In this document: positions 45,460 to 54,262 of the stretch, piece by piece | Position numbering within the stretch: position 1 is the stretch's first letter | Layout: the number at the start of each line of letters is the position of its first letter | Assembly: GCF_900168295.1 (NCBI RefSeq) | Contig: NZ_FVZL01000015.1 | Coordinates: 32,576-96,575, forward strand | DNA: 64,000 bases | Direction of reading: 5' to 3' | Source of the DNA: Arthrobacter sp. P2b | Lineage (GTDB): Bacteria > Actinomycetota > Actinomycetes > Actinomycetales > Micrococcaceae | Notes under the pieces: generated by a model | Seen by the model: only the letters and a program-made list of their open reading frames with translations | Database searches by the model: none | What the model was told of the DNA's origin: nothing | Program-made: the position numbers and the translations under genes

Positions 45460-46452
45460 ATGATGCGGGTCAAGGATTCTGTGGTGGTTATTACCGGCGC
45501 TTCAAGCGGCATCGGCCGGGCCGCCGCGCTTCGCTTCGCGGGCAAGGGTGCGCGGCTGGTGTTGGCTGCCCGCGGGGCGAAAGCCCTCGAAACGGTGGCC
45601 AGGGAGTGCAGGAAGCGCGGTGCCAAGGCCATTGCGGTTCCCACCGATGTCACTGATCCTGACGCGGTGGAGGAGCTGGCGGCGCGGGCCGTCCGGGAGT
45701 TCGGCCGGCTGGATGTTTGGGTCAACAACGCCGCCGTGGGTGCTTTTGGCCGGCTGTCCGAGGTGCCGCCAAAGGAGTTTCAGCGCGTCCTGGACGTCAA
45801 TATTTCCGGCTATGTCAACGGTGCACGGGCGGCACTGGCCCGCCAGGCAGCCCAGAACTCGGGCGTCCTGGTCAATGTCGCCTCGATCGTGGGGGAAATT
45901 CCGTTGCCTTACTCCGCCGCCTATTCCATCTCCAAAGCCGCAAACCGTGCCCTCAGCGTCAGCCTGCGTTCGGAACTGGCGCGCGACGGAGTGTCCGGGG
46001 TGAAAGTGTGCAGCGTCCTTCCGGCCACCATTGACACCCCCTTCTATCAGCATGCAGCAAACTACTCCGGCCGCCGGGCGGTGGCGATGCCTCCCGTGTA
46101 TACCCCGGAGCGGGTGGCGAAGGCCGTGGTCAAGGTGGTAGCCCACCCGCGCCGCGAAACCGTCGTGGGAGGACTGACCGGACGGCTGCTCGTCCTGCAG
46201 CATCGTGTTACCCCCGGTGCCGTCGAGGCCGCCACCGCCCGCCAGGTGGACACGAGCCAGCTTTCCCGGCGGCGGTCCACCCCGGTCACTGCCGGAAACC
46301 TGCACCAGGCGTCGGAGGCACTTCGGAAGGGAACCGTCCGTGGAGGCTGGGGCGGCGGATGGCGGACTGCCGGGCGCAGGGCCATGGTCGCGGTAGCTCT
46401 TGCCGGCACCGTCGCGGTTGCCGGCAACCGGCTGGCCAGGCCGTTGCGGTAG
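45460..46452 (+). CDS. Short-chain dehydrogenase/reductase
   Basis: A 330-residue SDR. NAD(P) motif TGASSGIGRAAALRFAGKG, NNA at the end of beta-4, catalytic Ser-Tyr-Lys in IVGEIPLPYSAAYSISK. Residues after about 250 form a basic, non-conserved tail ending in a hydrophobic helix near 305-325, so it may be membrane-associated. ATG 45460 is close to GGAAGGA; the next Met is one codon later. Substrate unknown. Confidence 0.88.
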   Translation: MMRVKDSVVVITGASSGIGRAAALRFAGKGARLVLAARGAKALETVARECRKRGAKAIAVPTDVTDPDAVEELAARAVREFGRLDVWVNNAAVGAFGRLSEVPPKEFQRVLDVNISGYVNGARAALARQAAQNSGVLVNVASIVGEIPLPYSAAYSISKAANRALSVSLRSELARDGVSGVKVCSVLPATIDTPFYQHAANYSGRRAVAMPPVYTPERVAKAVVKVVAHPRRETVVGGLTGRLLVLQHRVTPGAVEAATARQVDTSQLSRRRSTPVTAGNLHQASEALRKGTVRGGWGGGWRTAGRRAMVAVALAGTVAVAGNRLARPLR

Positions 46453-46488
46453 GAAACATTGGCCTGAACCGTAGCCTTCAGCCCGCTC

Positions 46489-47274
46489 CTACAGGTTCCT
46501 CTCAGCGAAGATGCGCAGGGCATCCCGCACAAAGCCGGCACCCTCCTCACCTCCGTAATTGGCGGCAAAACGGGGGTCGGCAACGTACATGTCCGCGAGT
46601 CCGGTGACGTAGCCCTTGGTGTCCCCGCCGTTCTCCGCGGCAGGCGTACCGGGGATGGATTCCAACCATGCGACGTGGCGCCGGGCGAGGTCCTGCGCTT
46701 CAGGGCTCTCGGGGGCTGCGCCCGAACCGGCGGCGGCCAGCCAGTCCTTCCCCAGCTGTTCGGAGCGGGCCTTCCACTCCCGCTTCTCCGCCTCGCCCAT
46801 TCCCCGCCACCAGGAATCGCTCTTCGCATAGGCTTCCTTGCCCCAGCGTTCCTCCACCTCGTCCTTGTACTGCGTGTGGTCGAAGCCGTCGAACATTTTT
46901 TCGGCCATGAGTTCGCCTCCTCCTTCTGCTGTTTCGATCGTTTGCCGAACGGACAGGATTTGCCGGGACAGCCTGTCCTGCTCCTGCCGCAACCATTCCA
47001 GGTGGCGGGTCAGCGCCTTCACGGCATCCGTCTGCTGGTGGAAGACCTCCGCGATGGCGGGCAGCCCCAGGCCCAGCTCACGGAGGAGCAGGATCCGCTG
47101 CAGCTGCACAAGGGCAGTGCCGTCGTAGTAGCGGTAGCCGTTGCTGCCCACCCGGCTCGGCTTCAGCAACCCGATGTCGTGGTAGTGGCGGAGGGTCCGG
47201 CTGGTGGTGCCGGCCATCCTGGCCACGTCCTGGATGGACCAGTCTTTCCCTGTTCCGGTCCCGGTTTCTTCCAT
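46489..47274 (-). CDS. MerR-family regulator with TipAS ligand domain
   Basis: A 261-residue TipAL-type protein: MerR helix-turn-helix (about 12-80, SIQDVARMAGTTSRTLRHYHDIGLL), coiled-coil dimer helix (about 85-118), Met122, then the TipAS domain (KMFDGFDHTQYKDEVEERWG, FAANYGG, FVRDALRIFAERNL). TipAS proteins bind thiopeptides such as thiostrepton or other drugs and activate their own promoter. ATG 47274 is the start; a 19-bp-spacer MerR promoter ends exactly 6 bases before it. Confidence 0.92.
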   Translation of the reverse strand: MEETGTGTGKDWSIQDVARMAGTTSRTLRHYHDIGLLKPSRVGSNGYRYYDGTALVQLQRILLLRELGLGLPAIAEVFHQQTDAVKALTRHLEWLRQEQDRLSRQILSVRQTIETAEGGGELMAEKMFDGFDHTQYKDEVEERWGKEAYAKSDSWWRGMGEAEKREWKARSEQLGKDWLAAAGSGAAPESPEAQDLARRHVAWLESIPGTPAAENGGDTKGYVTGLADMYVADPRFAANYGGEEGAGFVRDALRIFAERNL

Positions 47275-47280
47275 GATCCG

Positions 47281-47311
47281 AGCGTACGGGTTGACGCAGC
47301 GTCAAGGTCAA
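47281..47311 (-). promoter_or_regulatory. MerR-type promoter with 19-bp spacer
   Basis: On the reverse strand TTGACC (47311-47306) and TACGCT (47286-47281) are separated by 19 bases. The spacer holds the perfect dyad TTGACGC-T-GCGTCAA (47291-47305). This is the classic MerR/TipA activator layout. Transcription would begin at the ATG. Confidence 0.85.
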
Positions 47312-47343
47312 GGGGTGCCGGCGGGGAGGGGCGATGGGCCCTG

Positions 47344-47694
47344 TCAGCCGGCCGGGCGGTTCCGCGGCGTGCCCTTCCGGGGCCGGCGGTTACGGGCTTG
47401 GGCCACGAGCCGGCTGAACGCCAGGATGAAGACCGCTTCGATCAGGAGCATCAGGCCCACCAGCAGCCACTGTTCCTGGGAGATGAAGACAATGCAGCCG
47501 GTGAGCGCCAGGACTGTGCCCAGCGCAAGGGTGTAGGTGGCGAAACCCACAGCAACCCGGGCGCTGCGTACCCCCGTGCGGAAGCCAAAACCCAGGGGCT
47601 CACCACCGGGGTGCCCGGGAACCCGGTCCGGCGCGGCGGGCCCAAGGGAATCGAATTCTTCCCACGGATCCTTGTCCTGGCCTTGTCCGGTCAT
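47344..47694 (-). CDS. Small two-helix membrane protein of unknown function
   Basis: A 116-residue protein with an acidic, Pro/Gly-rich N-terminus (about 1-45), two hydrophobic helices (about 50-70 and 75-95) and an Arg/Lys-rich C-terminal tail. The ATG lies downstream of the cspA terminator, so it has its own transcript. I recognise no family. Confidence 0.6.
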   Translation of the reverse strand: MTGQGQDKDPWEEFDSLGPAAPDRVPGHPGGEPLGFGFRTGVRSARVAVGFATYTLALGTVLALTGCIVFISQEQWLLVGLMLLIEAVFILAFSRLVAQARNRRPRKGTPRNRPAG

Positions 47695-47748
47695 GCCTCA
47701 ATTATCCCAAAAAGGCGTCCGGCGCGGGCGGCAACGAAAGCCCGGGAC

Positions 47749-47789
47749 GCAAAACAGCGGCCCCTCCAACAAGTGCTGGAGAAGCCGCT
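47749..47789 (-). terminator. Intrinsic terminator of cspA
   Basis: Reverse strand: arms AGCGGC/GCCGCT (47789-47784, 47761-47756) enclose an internal TCCA/TGGA pairing, followed by GTTTTGCG. It lies 39 bases after the cspA stop. Confidence 0.7.
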
Positions 47790-47827
47790 GGATGGTAGCT
47801 CCGGCAGCCGCCGGAGTTTTCCAAGTC

Positions 47828-48031
47828 TTAGAGCGGGCGGATATTCTCTGCCTGCGGGCCCTTGGGGCCCTGGGTCACATCGAATTCGACCTTCTGGTTT
47901 TCGTCCAGTGAGCGGTAGCCGCTGCTGGCGATTGCCGAGTAGTGGGCGAAAACGTCAGCGGACCCGTCATCGGGGGCAATGAAGCCAAAACCCTTTTCGG
48001 CGTTGAACCATTTAACTGTGCCTGTTGCCAT
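47828..48031 (-). CDS. cspA: Cold shock protein
   Basis: A 67-residue CspA-type OB-fold protein with the RNA-binding RNP1 KGFGFI and RNP2 VFAHYSAI blocks. It binds single-stranded RNA/DNA. AAGGAA precedes the ATG by 7 bases. Transcribed alone, with a terminator downstream and an upstream leader of up to 130 bases. Confidence 0.96.
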   Translation of the reverse strand: MATGTVKWFNAEKGFGFIAPDDGSADVFAHYSAIASSGYRSLDENQKVEFDVTQGPKGPQAENIRPL

Positions 48032-48163
48032 GGCTGCATTCCTTCATGTGACTCTGATTCTCTCTCCGGGTTTTCACCCCGGAGTGTGCGGAGAACGTCC
48101 CCCGCTGTCCCCAACGTACGGGGCTGGCGGCCTGCTTGCAAGGGTAAACACGGTTTCACCTGG

Positions 48164-48790
48164 TCAGCGCATGCCTTCGCGGCGTATTGCCGTGGCAATT
48201 GCGGCCGCCCTGGTCTCCACTCCGAGCTTGGCGTAGATGTGCGCGAGATGGGTTTTGACGGTGGCTTCGGAGATGAAAAGGCGCTGGCCCAGTTCGCGGT
48301 TGCTGAGGCCTTCGGTGAGGAGGCTGAGCAGTTCGGCTTCCCGGGGAGTCAGGATCTCGTCCGGGTTGCGCAACTGCTGGAACAGCCGGGACGCCACAGG
48401 CGGGCTCATCACGCTTTTGCCCTGGACGGCGCCGCGGATGGCCGCGAAAATTTCTTCCGGAGCGGCATCCTTCAGCAGGTACCCCATGGCGCCGGCATCC
48501 ACTGCCCGCACAATGTCCGCGTCCGAGTCGTAGGTGGTGAAGACCAGGATCGCCTGCCGGCCGTTGCGTTCGCGGATGCGGCGGATCGCCTCGATGCCGT
48601 CCATTCCCGGGCCCATAGCCAGGTCCATGACCACAACGGCCGGGGAATGCTCCTGGACCCGTTCGAGGGCTTCCTCCCCGGAGGAGGCCTCCGCCACCAC
48701 GTCGATGTCCGGCTGGGTCCCCAGCAGGGCACGGAGGCCGCTGCGCACCACCAGGTGGTCATCCACCAGCAGTACAGTGATGGCGTTCAT
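48164..48790 (-). CDS. NarL-family response regulator (SenR-like)
   Basis: A 208-residue regulator: receiver domain with Asp10-Asp11, phospho-acceptor Asp in VVMDLAMGPGMDG, Lys in YLLKDA; LuxR-type HTH (about 145-205, LTPREAELLSLLTEGLSNRELGQRLFISEATVKTHL). The ATG overlaps the kinase stop (ATGA). It probably acts on the divergent HbpS-like gene, as SenR does in Streptomyces. Confidence 0.92.
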   Translation of the reverse strand: MNAITVLLVDDHLVVRSGLRALLGTQPDIDVVAEASSGEEALERVQEHSPAVVVMDLAMGPGMDGIEAIRRIRERNGRQAILVFTTYDSDADIVRAVDAGAMGYLLKDAAPEEIFAAIRGAVQGKSVMSPPVASRLFQQLRNPDEILTPREAELLSLLTEGLSNRELGQRLFISEATVKTHLAHIYAKLGVETRAAAIATAIRREGMR

Positions 48791-50019
48791 GCGCTGTCCT
48801 CCGTATCCTGCCGGGCGGCCGGCGCGGGGAGCTGGGCCGCCACGATGGTGCCTTCGCCCGGGGCGCTTTCCACCGAGAAGACGCCGCCCAGTTGCTCCAC
48901 CCGCTGCCGCATCGCCCGCAGGCCGTAGCCTCCGGCGTCCGACGGCGGTGCTGCCGCCGCCGGATCAAAGCCGGCGCCGTCGTCGTAAATGTCCAGCGTG
49001 ACGGCCTCCGGGAGGAAGCCGAGGGTCACGGTGGCGGCACTGGCGGAGGCGTGCAGCCTGACATTGGAGGCCGCACTTTGGACCACCCGCAGCAGCGCGT
49101 GGCGGACGTCGGCAGAAACGGGCCGCGGCTCGCCGGTGACCAGGAGCCGGGCCTCCGGAACATACTGCCTGGCGGCGAGGAGAAGCGCCTCCGGCAGGGG
49201 TGAGGAGTCCAGGCCGGGGGAGGCAAGCTCGTGGACCAGGCTGCGGGTTTCGGACAGGTTCCCCCGCAACAATGTGGTGGCCTGCCGGAGGTCAGCCTGG
49301 GCGGCGGCGCTTGGCCAGGCCCGTCCTGCAGCCTCGAGCAGGAGCAGGCTGCTCGCCAGTCCCTGCGTGACGGTGTCGTGGATTTCCCGGGAAACCCGTT
49401 CGCGTTCGGCGATGGTGCCGGCCCGGCGCTCGCTGGCGGCCAGCTGCCCCTGGGCGCGCGAAACCTCCGCGTGCAGGCGGCGCTGTGCCTCGGCGTCGTG
49501 CTGGATGCGGTCATAGACCAGGGTCAGCATGAGGCCAACGGCCAGCGGCCCCAGAAGCATGGCAAGGTCGGTGCCGCTGCTCATCTTGAACAGCCCGGCG
49601 GCAGTGGCGGCCGCCGTGGTTCCTGCCGCGACGTACGCAGCGGTGCCGGACAGCGCGCTGCGGCAAAGGAAAAAGAGTGCGAACGAGCACCAGGCAAAGC
49701 TGGGCGCCGCGATCACCAGGACGGCCCACACAGCCACCAGCGCGAACATCCACGCCATCCCGGGCCTGCCGCGGCCGGCGAGCACGGCCACCGCGGCGTA
49801 CAACAGGGAGGCTGCCGCAGCCAGGCCCAGGATCAGGAGATTGTCCGCGGGGCTGTGCCGCATGACGTAACGGACCACGGATGCCACCAGGAGCACCGCG
49901 AAACCGAGATGCACCGCGGTGTCGATGCTGCCCAGCCCGGGGCGGCCTGGGTTCCGGGGGACCGGGTCTGCAGACGCGGCAGCAGCGGCCGGCGCAGCGC
50001 CGTGAACTCGGGTAGGCAT
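48787..50019 (-). CDS. NarL-family sensor histidine kinase (SenS-like)
   Basis: A 410-residue kinase: N-terminal membrane block of about five helices (about 33-175), coiled-coil, HisKA_3 box with His in SREIHDTVTQG, and a C-terminal HATPase (SNVRLHASAS, DDGAGFD, GGYGLRAMRQRVEQLGG). SenS of Streptomyces has this five-helix plan and is modulated by the haem-binding protein HbpS. Start is uncertain between ATG 50019 and ATG 50058. Confidence 0.85.
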   Translation of the reverse strand: MPTRVHGAAPAAAAASADPVPRNPGRPGLGSIDTAVHLGFAVLLVASVVRYVMRHSPADNLLILGLAAAASLLYAAVAVLAGRGRPGMAWMFALVAVWAVLVIAAPSFAWCSFALFFLCRSALSGTAAYVAAGTTAAATAAGLFKMSSGTDLAMLLGPLAVGLMLTLVYDRIQHDAEAQRRLHAEVSRAQGQLAASERRAGTIAERERVSREIHDTVTQGLASSLLLLEAAGRAWPSAAAQADLRQATTLLRGNLSETRSLVHELASPGLDSSPLPEALLLAARQYVPEARLLVTGEPRPVSADVRHALLRVVQSAASNVRLHASASAATVTLGFLPEAVTLDIYDDGAGFDPAAAAPPSDAGGYGLRAMRQRVEQLGGVFSVESAPGEGTIVAAQLPAPAARQDTEDSA

Positions 50020-50085
50020 GGGATGTCCCGTTCTGTGGTGGGGAACGCTCCCTCCCATGCTATTGCCCCCGCCGTTGCAGGGCTC

Positions 50086-50101
50086 TCAGCCATTTGGCTG
50101 A
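50086..50101. promoter_or_regulatory. 16-bp palindrome between kinase and HbpS-like genes
   Basis: TCAGCCA-TT-TGGCTGA is a perfect 7-2-7 inverted repeat in the divergent region, a likely site for the adjacent NarL-type regulator. Confidence 0.6.
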
Positions 50102-50217
50102 TACGGCTGGCCTTTGGTCGGAGCAGTGTCCAGACGAAGGCCCGATGGCAGGCGCCGGCGCGGCCGGAAGGATGGATCCGTATCCACCCTGAAAGTTTGC
50201 CGATCCGAGGAGACACC

Positions 50218-50787
50218 ATGAAGAAGTCCCATAAAGCATTTGCCGCAGCAGCCGCCGGCGCACTCGTCCTCACCGCCGGGGCCACGGCGGCTGCCAATGC
50301 CGGAACCGGCTCTGCCCCCGTGGCTGTCCCTGCCGTGGACATCGCGCCTGCGCCGGAGACCGTCGTCCAGCAGAATCGGATCAGCGTGGGGGCCTCGGCC
50401 ACTGCCGTGAGTGCCGCACTGGCCAAGTGCCAGGCGGACAAGCTTCCCTTTGTCACGGTGGCCCTGGTGGACCGGTTCGGAACCGTCCAGGCTCTGCTCC
50501 GGGGTGACAACGCAGCAGAACACACCATCGAGGCCGCCAAGCAGAAGGCGTACACGGCCGCCGCCTTTGGTGCCCCCACCAGCGAACTCGCCAAGCGGAT
50601 CAACGGAACCGGCCCCTCCATCGCCGACCTCCCGGGCACCCTCTTCCTGGCCGGCGGCGTTCCGCTGAAGGTCAATGGCGTGTCCGTGGCTGGCATCGGC
50701 GTTGGCGGGGCTCCCGACGGCGCCCTCGACGAAGCCTGCGCCACGGCCGGGGCGAACGCGATCCCCGGCGCCGGGACTGCCAAGTAG
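50218..50787 (+). CDS. HbpS/GlcG-family exported haem-binding protein
   Basis: A 189-residue protein with a signal peptide (about 1-29, AAANAG) and a GlcG/HbpS domain (about 50-185) with VALVDRFGTVQALLRGDNA, HTIEAAKQKAYTAAAFGAPTSELA and LAGGVPLKVNGVSVAGIGVGGA. HbpS of Streptomyces reticuli binds haem and controls SenS under redox stress. Here it is divergent from a SenS/SenR pair, strengthening the match. GAGGAG precedes the ATG. Confidence 0.85.
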   Translation: MKKSHKAFAAAAAGALVLTAGATAAANAGTGSAPVAVPAVDIAPAPETVVQQNRISVGASATAVSAALAKCQADKLPFVTVALVDRFGTVQALLRGDNAAEHTIEAAKQKAYTAAAFGAPTSELAKRINGTGPSIADLPGTLFLAGGVPLKVNGVSVAGIGVGGAPDGALDEACATAGANAIPGAGTAK

Positions 50788-50796
50788 GCTTCCCGT

Positions 50797-51519
50797 ATGA
50801 GGCGCTTGAGGGGTCCGGCTGTGGTGGTCGCCGGCGGGCTGGCGGTGTTCCTTGCCGCGTGCCAGACACCGCAGGGCGGTCCGCAGGATGTGCCGTCCAC
50901 TGCAGTTGCACCAAACCCAACATCCACCAGCCAGGCCCCTCCCAGCCGGACACCCGCCCCGGACCCCACGCCATCTTCAGCGCCGGCTCCCGCCACGGCG
51001 TCCCCGCCGGTCCTGTCCGCAGCAGAACAGGCACAGCTGGACCAGGAGTTGATTTCCGCCGCGAAGGCCAACAACACACCTCTTGTGAAGGAGCTGATCA
51101 GCCGCGGCGGCAACGTCAATGCGAAGGACTCAATCCAGGATTCCGCGTTCCTCTATGCCGGCGCTGAAGGATTCAACGAGGTGCTGCAGCTGACCCTGGC
51201 CGCGGGTGCGGACGTGGCCAGCATCAACCGTTACGGCGGCACTGCCCTGATTCCGGCCAGCGAACACGGCCATGTGGAAACAGTCCGCTTCCTGATCGCC
51301 GCGGGAGTCCCGGTCAACCACGTCAACAACCTCGGCTGGACCGCCATGCAGGAGGCCATCCTCCTGAATGACGGCGGCCCGCGGCAGCAGGAGGTGGTGG
51401 GCCTGCTCCTCAAGGCCGGCGCAAACCCGGACATCCGCGATCCCGAAGGGCGGACGGCCCTGCAGAACGCCGAGCGTCTCGGTTTTGGGGAGATCGCTGC
51501 GCTGATCCGCGGCCGGTAG
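50797..51519 (+). CDS. Ankyrin-repeat lipoprotein
   Basis: A 240-residue exported lipoprotein: lipobox FLAAC (Cys22), a Pro/Thr/Ser-rich linker (about 25-75) and about four ankyrin repeats (85-238: NNTPLVKELISRGGNVN, GFNEVLQLTLAAGADV, GHVETVRFLIAAGVPVN, QQEVVGLLLKAGANPD). It begins 9 bases after the HbpS-like stop. In Pseudomonas an ankyrin protein (AnkB) supports catalase; a related redox role is possible here but unproven. Confidence 0.85.
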   Translation: MRRLRGPAVVVAGGLAVFLAACQTPQGGPQDVPSTAVAPNPTSTSQAPPSRTPAPDPTPSSAPAPATASPPVLSAAEQAQLDQELISAAKANNTPLVKELISRGGNVNAKDSIQDSAFLYAGAEGFNEVLQLTLAAGADVASINRYGGTALIPASEHGHVETVRFLIAAGVPVNHVNNLGWTAMQEAILLNDGGPRQQEVVGLLLKAGANPDIRDPEGRTALQNAERLGFGEIAALIRGR

Positions 51520-51600
51520 CTCCTGCCGGTAACAGCAACGCGTGTCGGATATGGCCCGATAATCCGAGGTTTAAGGGCCGGATCTGACCCCGCGTTGCTT

Positions 51601-52794
51601 TCAGACGGCTTCGAGGATGCTGACGTAGTTGGCGATGCCCACGCCGCCCATGTTCTGGACGGCGGCGCGGCGCGGGTTTCCCAGTTGCATGTCGCCGGCG
51701 GTGCCTGTCAGCTGCATCGCGGCCAGGACATGCTGGGATACGCCGGTGGCGCCGACCGGGTGGCCCTTGGACTTGAGGCCGCCGGAGAGGTTGATGGGCA
51801 GTTTTCCGTCCTTGTACACCCAGCCTTCCTCGAGGGCGCGGGTGCCTTGGCCGGGTTCGGTGAGCCCCATGGCCTCATACATGAGCAGTTCGGCGATGGT
51901 GAAGCAGTCGTGGACTTCGGCGAAGTCCAGGTCCTCGAGTCCGACGCCGGCCATCGCCAGGGCGCGCTGCCAGGATACGCGGGTGGCTTGGAACGCGGTG
52001 GGGTCCCTGCGCGCGGCGGGGAAGAAGTCGTTGGCCTGGCCGAATCCGGCAAGCCGCACGGGCGCAGTTGCTCCGCCCGTGGGTGAGCTGGACAGCACGA
52101 CGGCGGCGGCGCCGTCGGAGACGGGGGAGCAGTCGGTGCGGCGCAGCGGGTCGGCCACCATGGGGTTCTTGTCCGAGACAGTGCGGCAGAACTCCTCGCC
52201 GAGGTCCTTGCGGAGTTGGGCGTAGGGGTTGTCCACGCCGTTGCGGTGGTTTTTCGCGGCGATGGTTCCCAGCACGTCCCCCAGTTTCCCGTCGGCGTCG
52301 TAGCGCTTTGCGTAGTGCTTGGCCACCTCGGCAAAGAGGCCGGTGAATCCGGTGGTGGAGGCCTTGCCGGCCATGTCGTAGTCTGCGCCCAGCAGCCCGG
52401 CACCCACCACGTCTGCTCCGGCGTGGGTCATCTTCTCTGCCCCGATGACCAGGACCGTCTTCGCGGTGCCCGCCAGCAGGGACTTGGTGCCCTGCTGGAA
52501 CGCTGCAGATCCTGAGGCACAGGCGTTCTCCACCCGGGTGGCGGGCACGTTTGCCAGCTCCGGGGAAACCTGCAGCGCCAGGGAAGACGGGAAAGCCAGG
52601 GGCATCATGCCGGAGTTGAACTGGCCGATATAGATCTCGTCGATCTGCCCGGGCTCAACGCCTGCGGTGGTGATGGCGTCAGTTGCCACCTGGACAATCA
52701 GCGATTCGAGGGTCTCCTCGGTGAGCTTGCCGAATCGGCTGTGTCCCCAACCGGTGATCAGGACGTCCTTGCCGAACTGTTCCTGCAGGCTCAT
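51601..52794 (-). CDS. Thiolase (acetyl-CoA acetyltransferase family)
   Basis: A 397-residue thiolase. Active-site Cys in VENACASGSAAF (near 90), HDCFTIAEL and GGLKSKGHPVGATGVSQ (near 345) are present. The HDCFTIAEL block and lack of a standard C-terminal CxG make it closer to the SCP2/thiolase-like branch often found with CoA-transferases. It ends the operon CoA-transferase A-B-thiolase and overlaps subunit B by 4 bases. It probably cleaves a beta-keto acyl-CoA. Confidence 0.88.
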   Translation of the reverse strand: MSLQEQFGKDVLITGWGHSRFGKLTEETLESLIVQVATDAITTAGVEPGQIDEIYIGQFNSGMMPLAFPSSLALQVSPELANVPATRVENACASGSAAFQQGTKSLLAGTAKTVLVIGAEKMTHAGADVVGAGLLGADYDMAGKASTTGFTGLFAEVAKHYAKRYDADGKLGDVLGTIAAKNHRNGVDNPYAQLRKDLGEEFCRTVSDKNPMVADPLRRTDCSPVSDGAAAVVLSSSPTGGATAPVRLAGFGQANDFFPAARRDPTAFQATRVSWQRALAMAGVGLEDLDFAEVHDCFTIAELLMYEAMGLTEPGQGTRALEEGWVYKDGKLPINLSGGLKSKGHPVGATGVSQHVLAAMQLTGTAGDMQLGNPRRAAVQNMGGVGIANYVSILEAV

Positions 52795-53462
52795 GCGATG
52801 GCTCCTTCGCGCTCAAGGGCGATGTCGAATTCCGCGTCGGTTTTGTCATGGATCTCGCCCAGCGTTACGCCCGGCGCCAGGCGGGTGAGCGTGAGCCGCC
52901 GCCCGCCGTCGTCCTTCTTGACGAGGTCGAAGACGGCAAGGTCGCTGATGATCCGGTCCACGCAGCTCAGCCCGGTCAGCGGAAGCGTGCATTCGCGCAC
53001 GATCTTCGCGGTGCCGTCCTTGGCGTTGTGTTCGGTGAGGACCACTACCCGGGGCGTCCCGGCCACCAGGTCCATGGCACCGCCCATGCCCTTGACCATC
53101 TTTCCGGGGATGGTCCAGTTGGCCAGGTCCCCGTTGCCGGAAACCTGCATGGCCCCCAGGATGGCCACCTTGACGTGCCCGCCGCGGATCATGCCGAAGG
53201 AGGTGGCTGAGTCGAAGATGCTCCCGCCGGGCAGCACGGTCACGGTCTGCTTGCCGGCGTTGATGAGGTCAGCGTCCTCCTCGCCCTCGTACGGGAACGG
53301 GCCCATGCCCAGCAGGCCGTTTTCGCTTTGCAGGACCACGCGCACGCCCTCGGGGAGATTGTTGGCCACGAGCGTGGGGATGCCGATGCCCAGGTTCACG
53401 TAGTCGCCGTCGTTCAGTTCCTCGGCTGCGATTGCAGCCATTTCATCCCTGGTCCAGGCCAT
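52791..53462 (-). CDS. 3-oxoacid CoA-transferase subunit B
   Basis: A 223-residue subunit with the CoA-transferase B pattern GDYVNLGIGIPTLVANNLPEG (near 20), SENGLLGMGPFP with the catalytic Glu, and GGAMDLVAG. It pairs with subunit A, 27 bases upstream, to activate a keto acid (succinyl-CoA:3-ketoacid or 3-oxoadipate). The substrate, acetoacetate or 3-oxoadipate, is not decided by sequence. Confidence 0.9.
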   Translation of the reverse strand: MAWTRDEMAAIAAEELNDGDYVNLGIGIPTLVANNLPEGVRVVLQSENGLLGMGPFPYEGEEDADLINAGKQTVTVLPGGSIFDSATSFGMIRGGHVKVAILGAMQVSGNGDLANWTIPGKMVKGMGGAMDLVAGTPRVVVLTEHNAKDGTAKIVRECTLPLTGLSCVDRIISDLAVFDLVKKDDGGRRLTLTRLAPGVTLGEIHDKTDAEFDIALEREGAIA

Positions 53463-53489
53463 GGGTTTCTCCTTCAGTATGTTGGGCGC

Positions 53490-54221
53490 TTAGACGGACA
53501 GTGCTTCGGTTTCAACGGCAACAGGGCGCTGCCGGACGGTGCGCTGCTCGATGTCCTTGGTCCGGGCTGTGGCCTGCACCAGGCGCTGGACGAAGACGCC
53601 CGGCGTCACCACGTGGTTCGGGTCCAGTCCGCCGGGCTCCACAATCACCTCGGCCTCCGCGATGGTGAGCCTGCCTGCCGTGGCGACCACCGGGTTGAAG
53701 TTCCGTGCGGTGTAGCGGTAGATCAGGTTGCCGTCCGTGTCGGCAGTGTGGGCGTGGACCAGTGCGACGTCGGCAGTGATGGCGCGCTCCCGGACGTACG
53801 TTTCGCCGTCGAACACCTCGTGCGGCTTGCCCTCTGCAACCAGGGTGCCCACGCCCGTTTTGGTGTAGAAGGCGGGAATGCCGGCGCCGCCGGCGCGGAG
53901 GCGCTCCGCCAGGGTGCCCTGCGGCGTGAACTCCACTTCGAGGCGGCCGGCAATGTACTGCTCAGCGAACAGCTTGTTTTCCCCAACGTACGAGGCAATG
54001 ACCTTCCGGACCTGGCCGGCTTCGATCAGGACGCCCAGGCCCTTCCCGTCCACCCCCATGTTGTTGGACACCACGGTCAGGTCCTTGACGCCGGAATCGC
54101 GGACGGCTTCGATGAGGTCGGCCGGAATGCCGCTCAATCCGAAGCCTCCCACTGCGAGGGTCATACCGTCCTGCAGTGCGTCCCGGAGGGCATCAGCGGC
54201 GGATGGTTGGAGCTTGGTCAT
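53490..54221 (-). CDS. 3-oxoacid CoA-transferase subunit A
   Basis: A 243-residue subunit A with DGMTLAVGGFGLSGIPADLI, VSNNMGVDGKGLGVLIEAGQV and GKPHEVFDGETYVRERAITADVALV stretches (each shortened to the key core). First gene of the operon that ends in thiolase, read away from an IclR regulator. Operon plausibly serves ketone or aromatic (beta-ketoadipate) breakdown. Confidence 0.9.
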   Translation of the reverse strand: MTKLQPSAADALRDALQDGMTLAVGGFGLSGIPADLIEAVRDSGVKDLTVVSNNMGVDGKGLGVLIEAGQVRKVIASYVGENKLFAEQYIAGRLEVEFTPQGTLAERLRAGGAGIPAFYTKTGVGTLVAEGKPHEVFDGETYVRERAITADVALVHAHTADTDGNLIYRYTARNFNPVVATAGRLTIAEAEVIVEPGGLDPNHVVTPGVFVQRLVQATARTKDIEQRTVRQRPVAVETEALSV

Positions 54222-54249
54222 GGCGTCTCCTCATCGAGAATTTCGTTTG

Positions 54250-54262
54250 TCCACTTTGTGGA
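54250..54262. promoter_or_regulatory. IclR-type operator, copy 1
   Basis: TCCACTTTGTGGA is a perfect 5-3-5 inverted repeat 28 bases before the CoA-transferase A start. A related site lies at 54370 and a half site CTGTGGAC near 54346. Confidence 0.7.
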
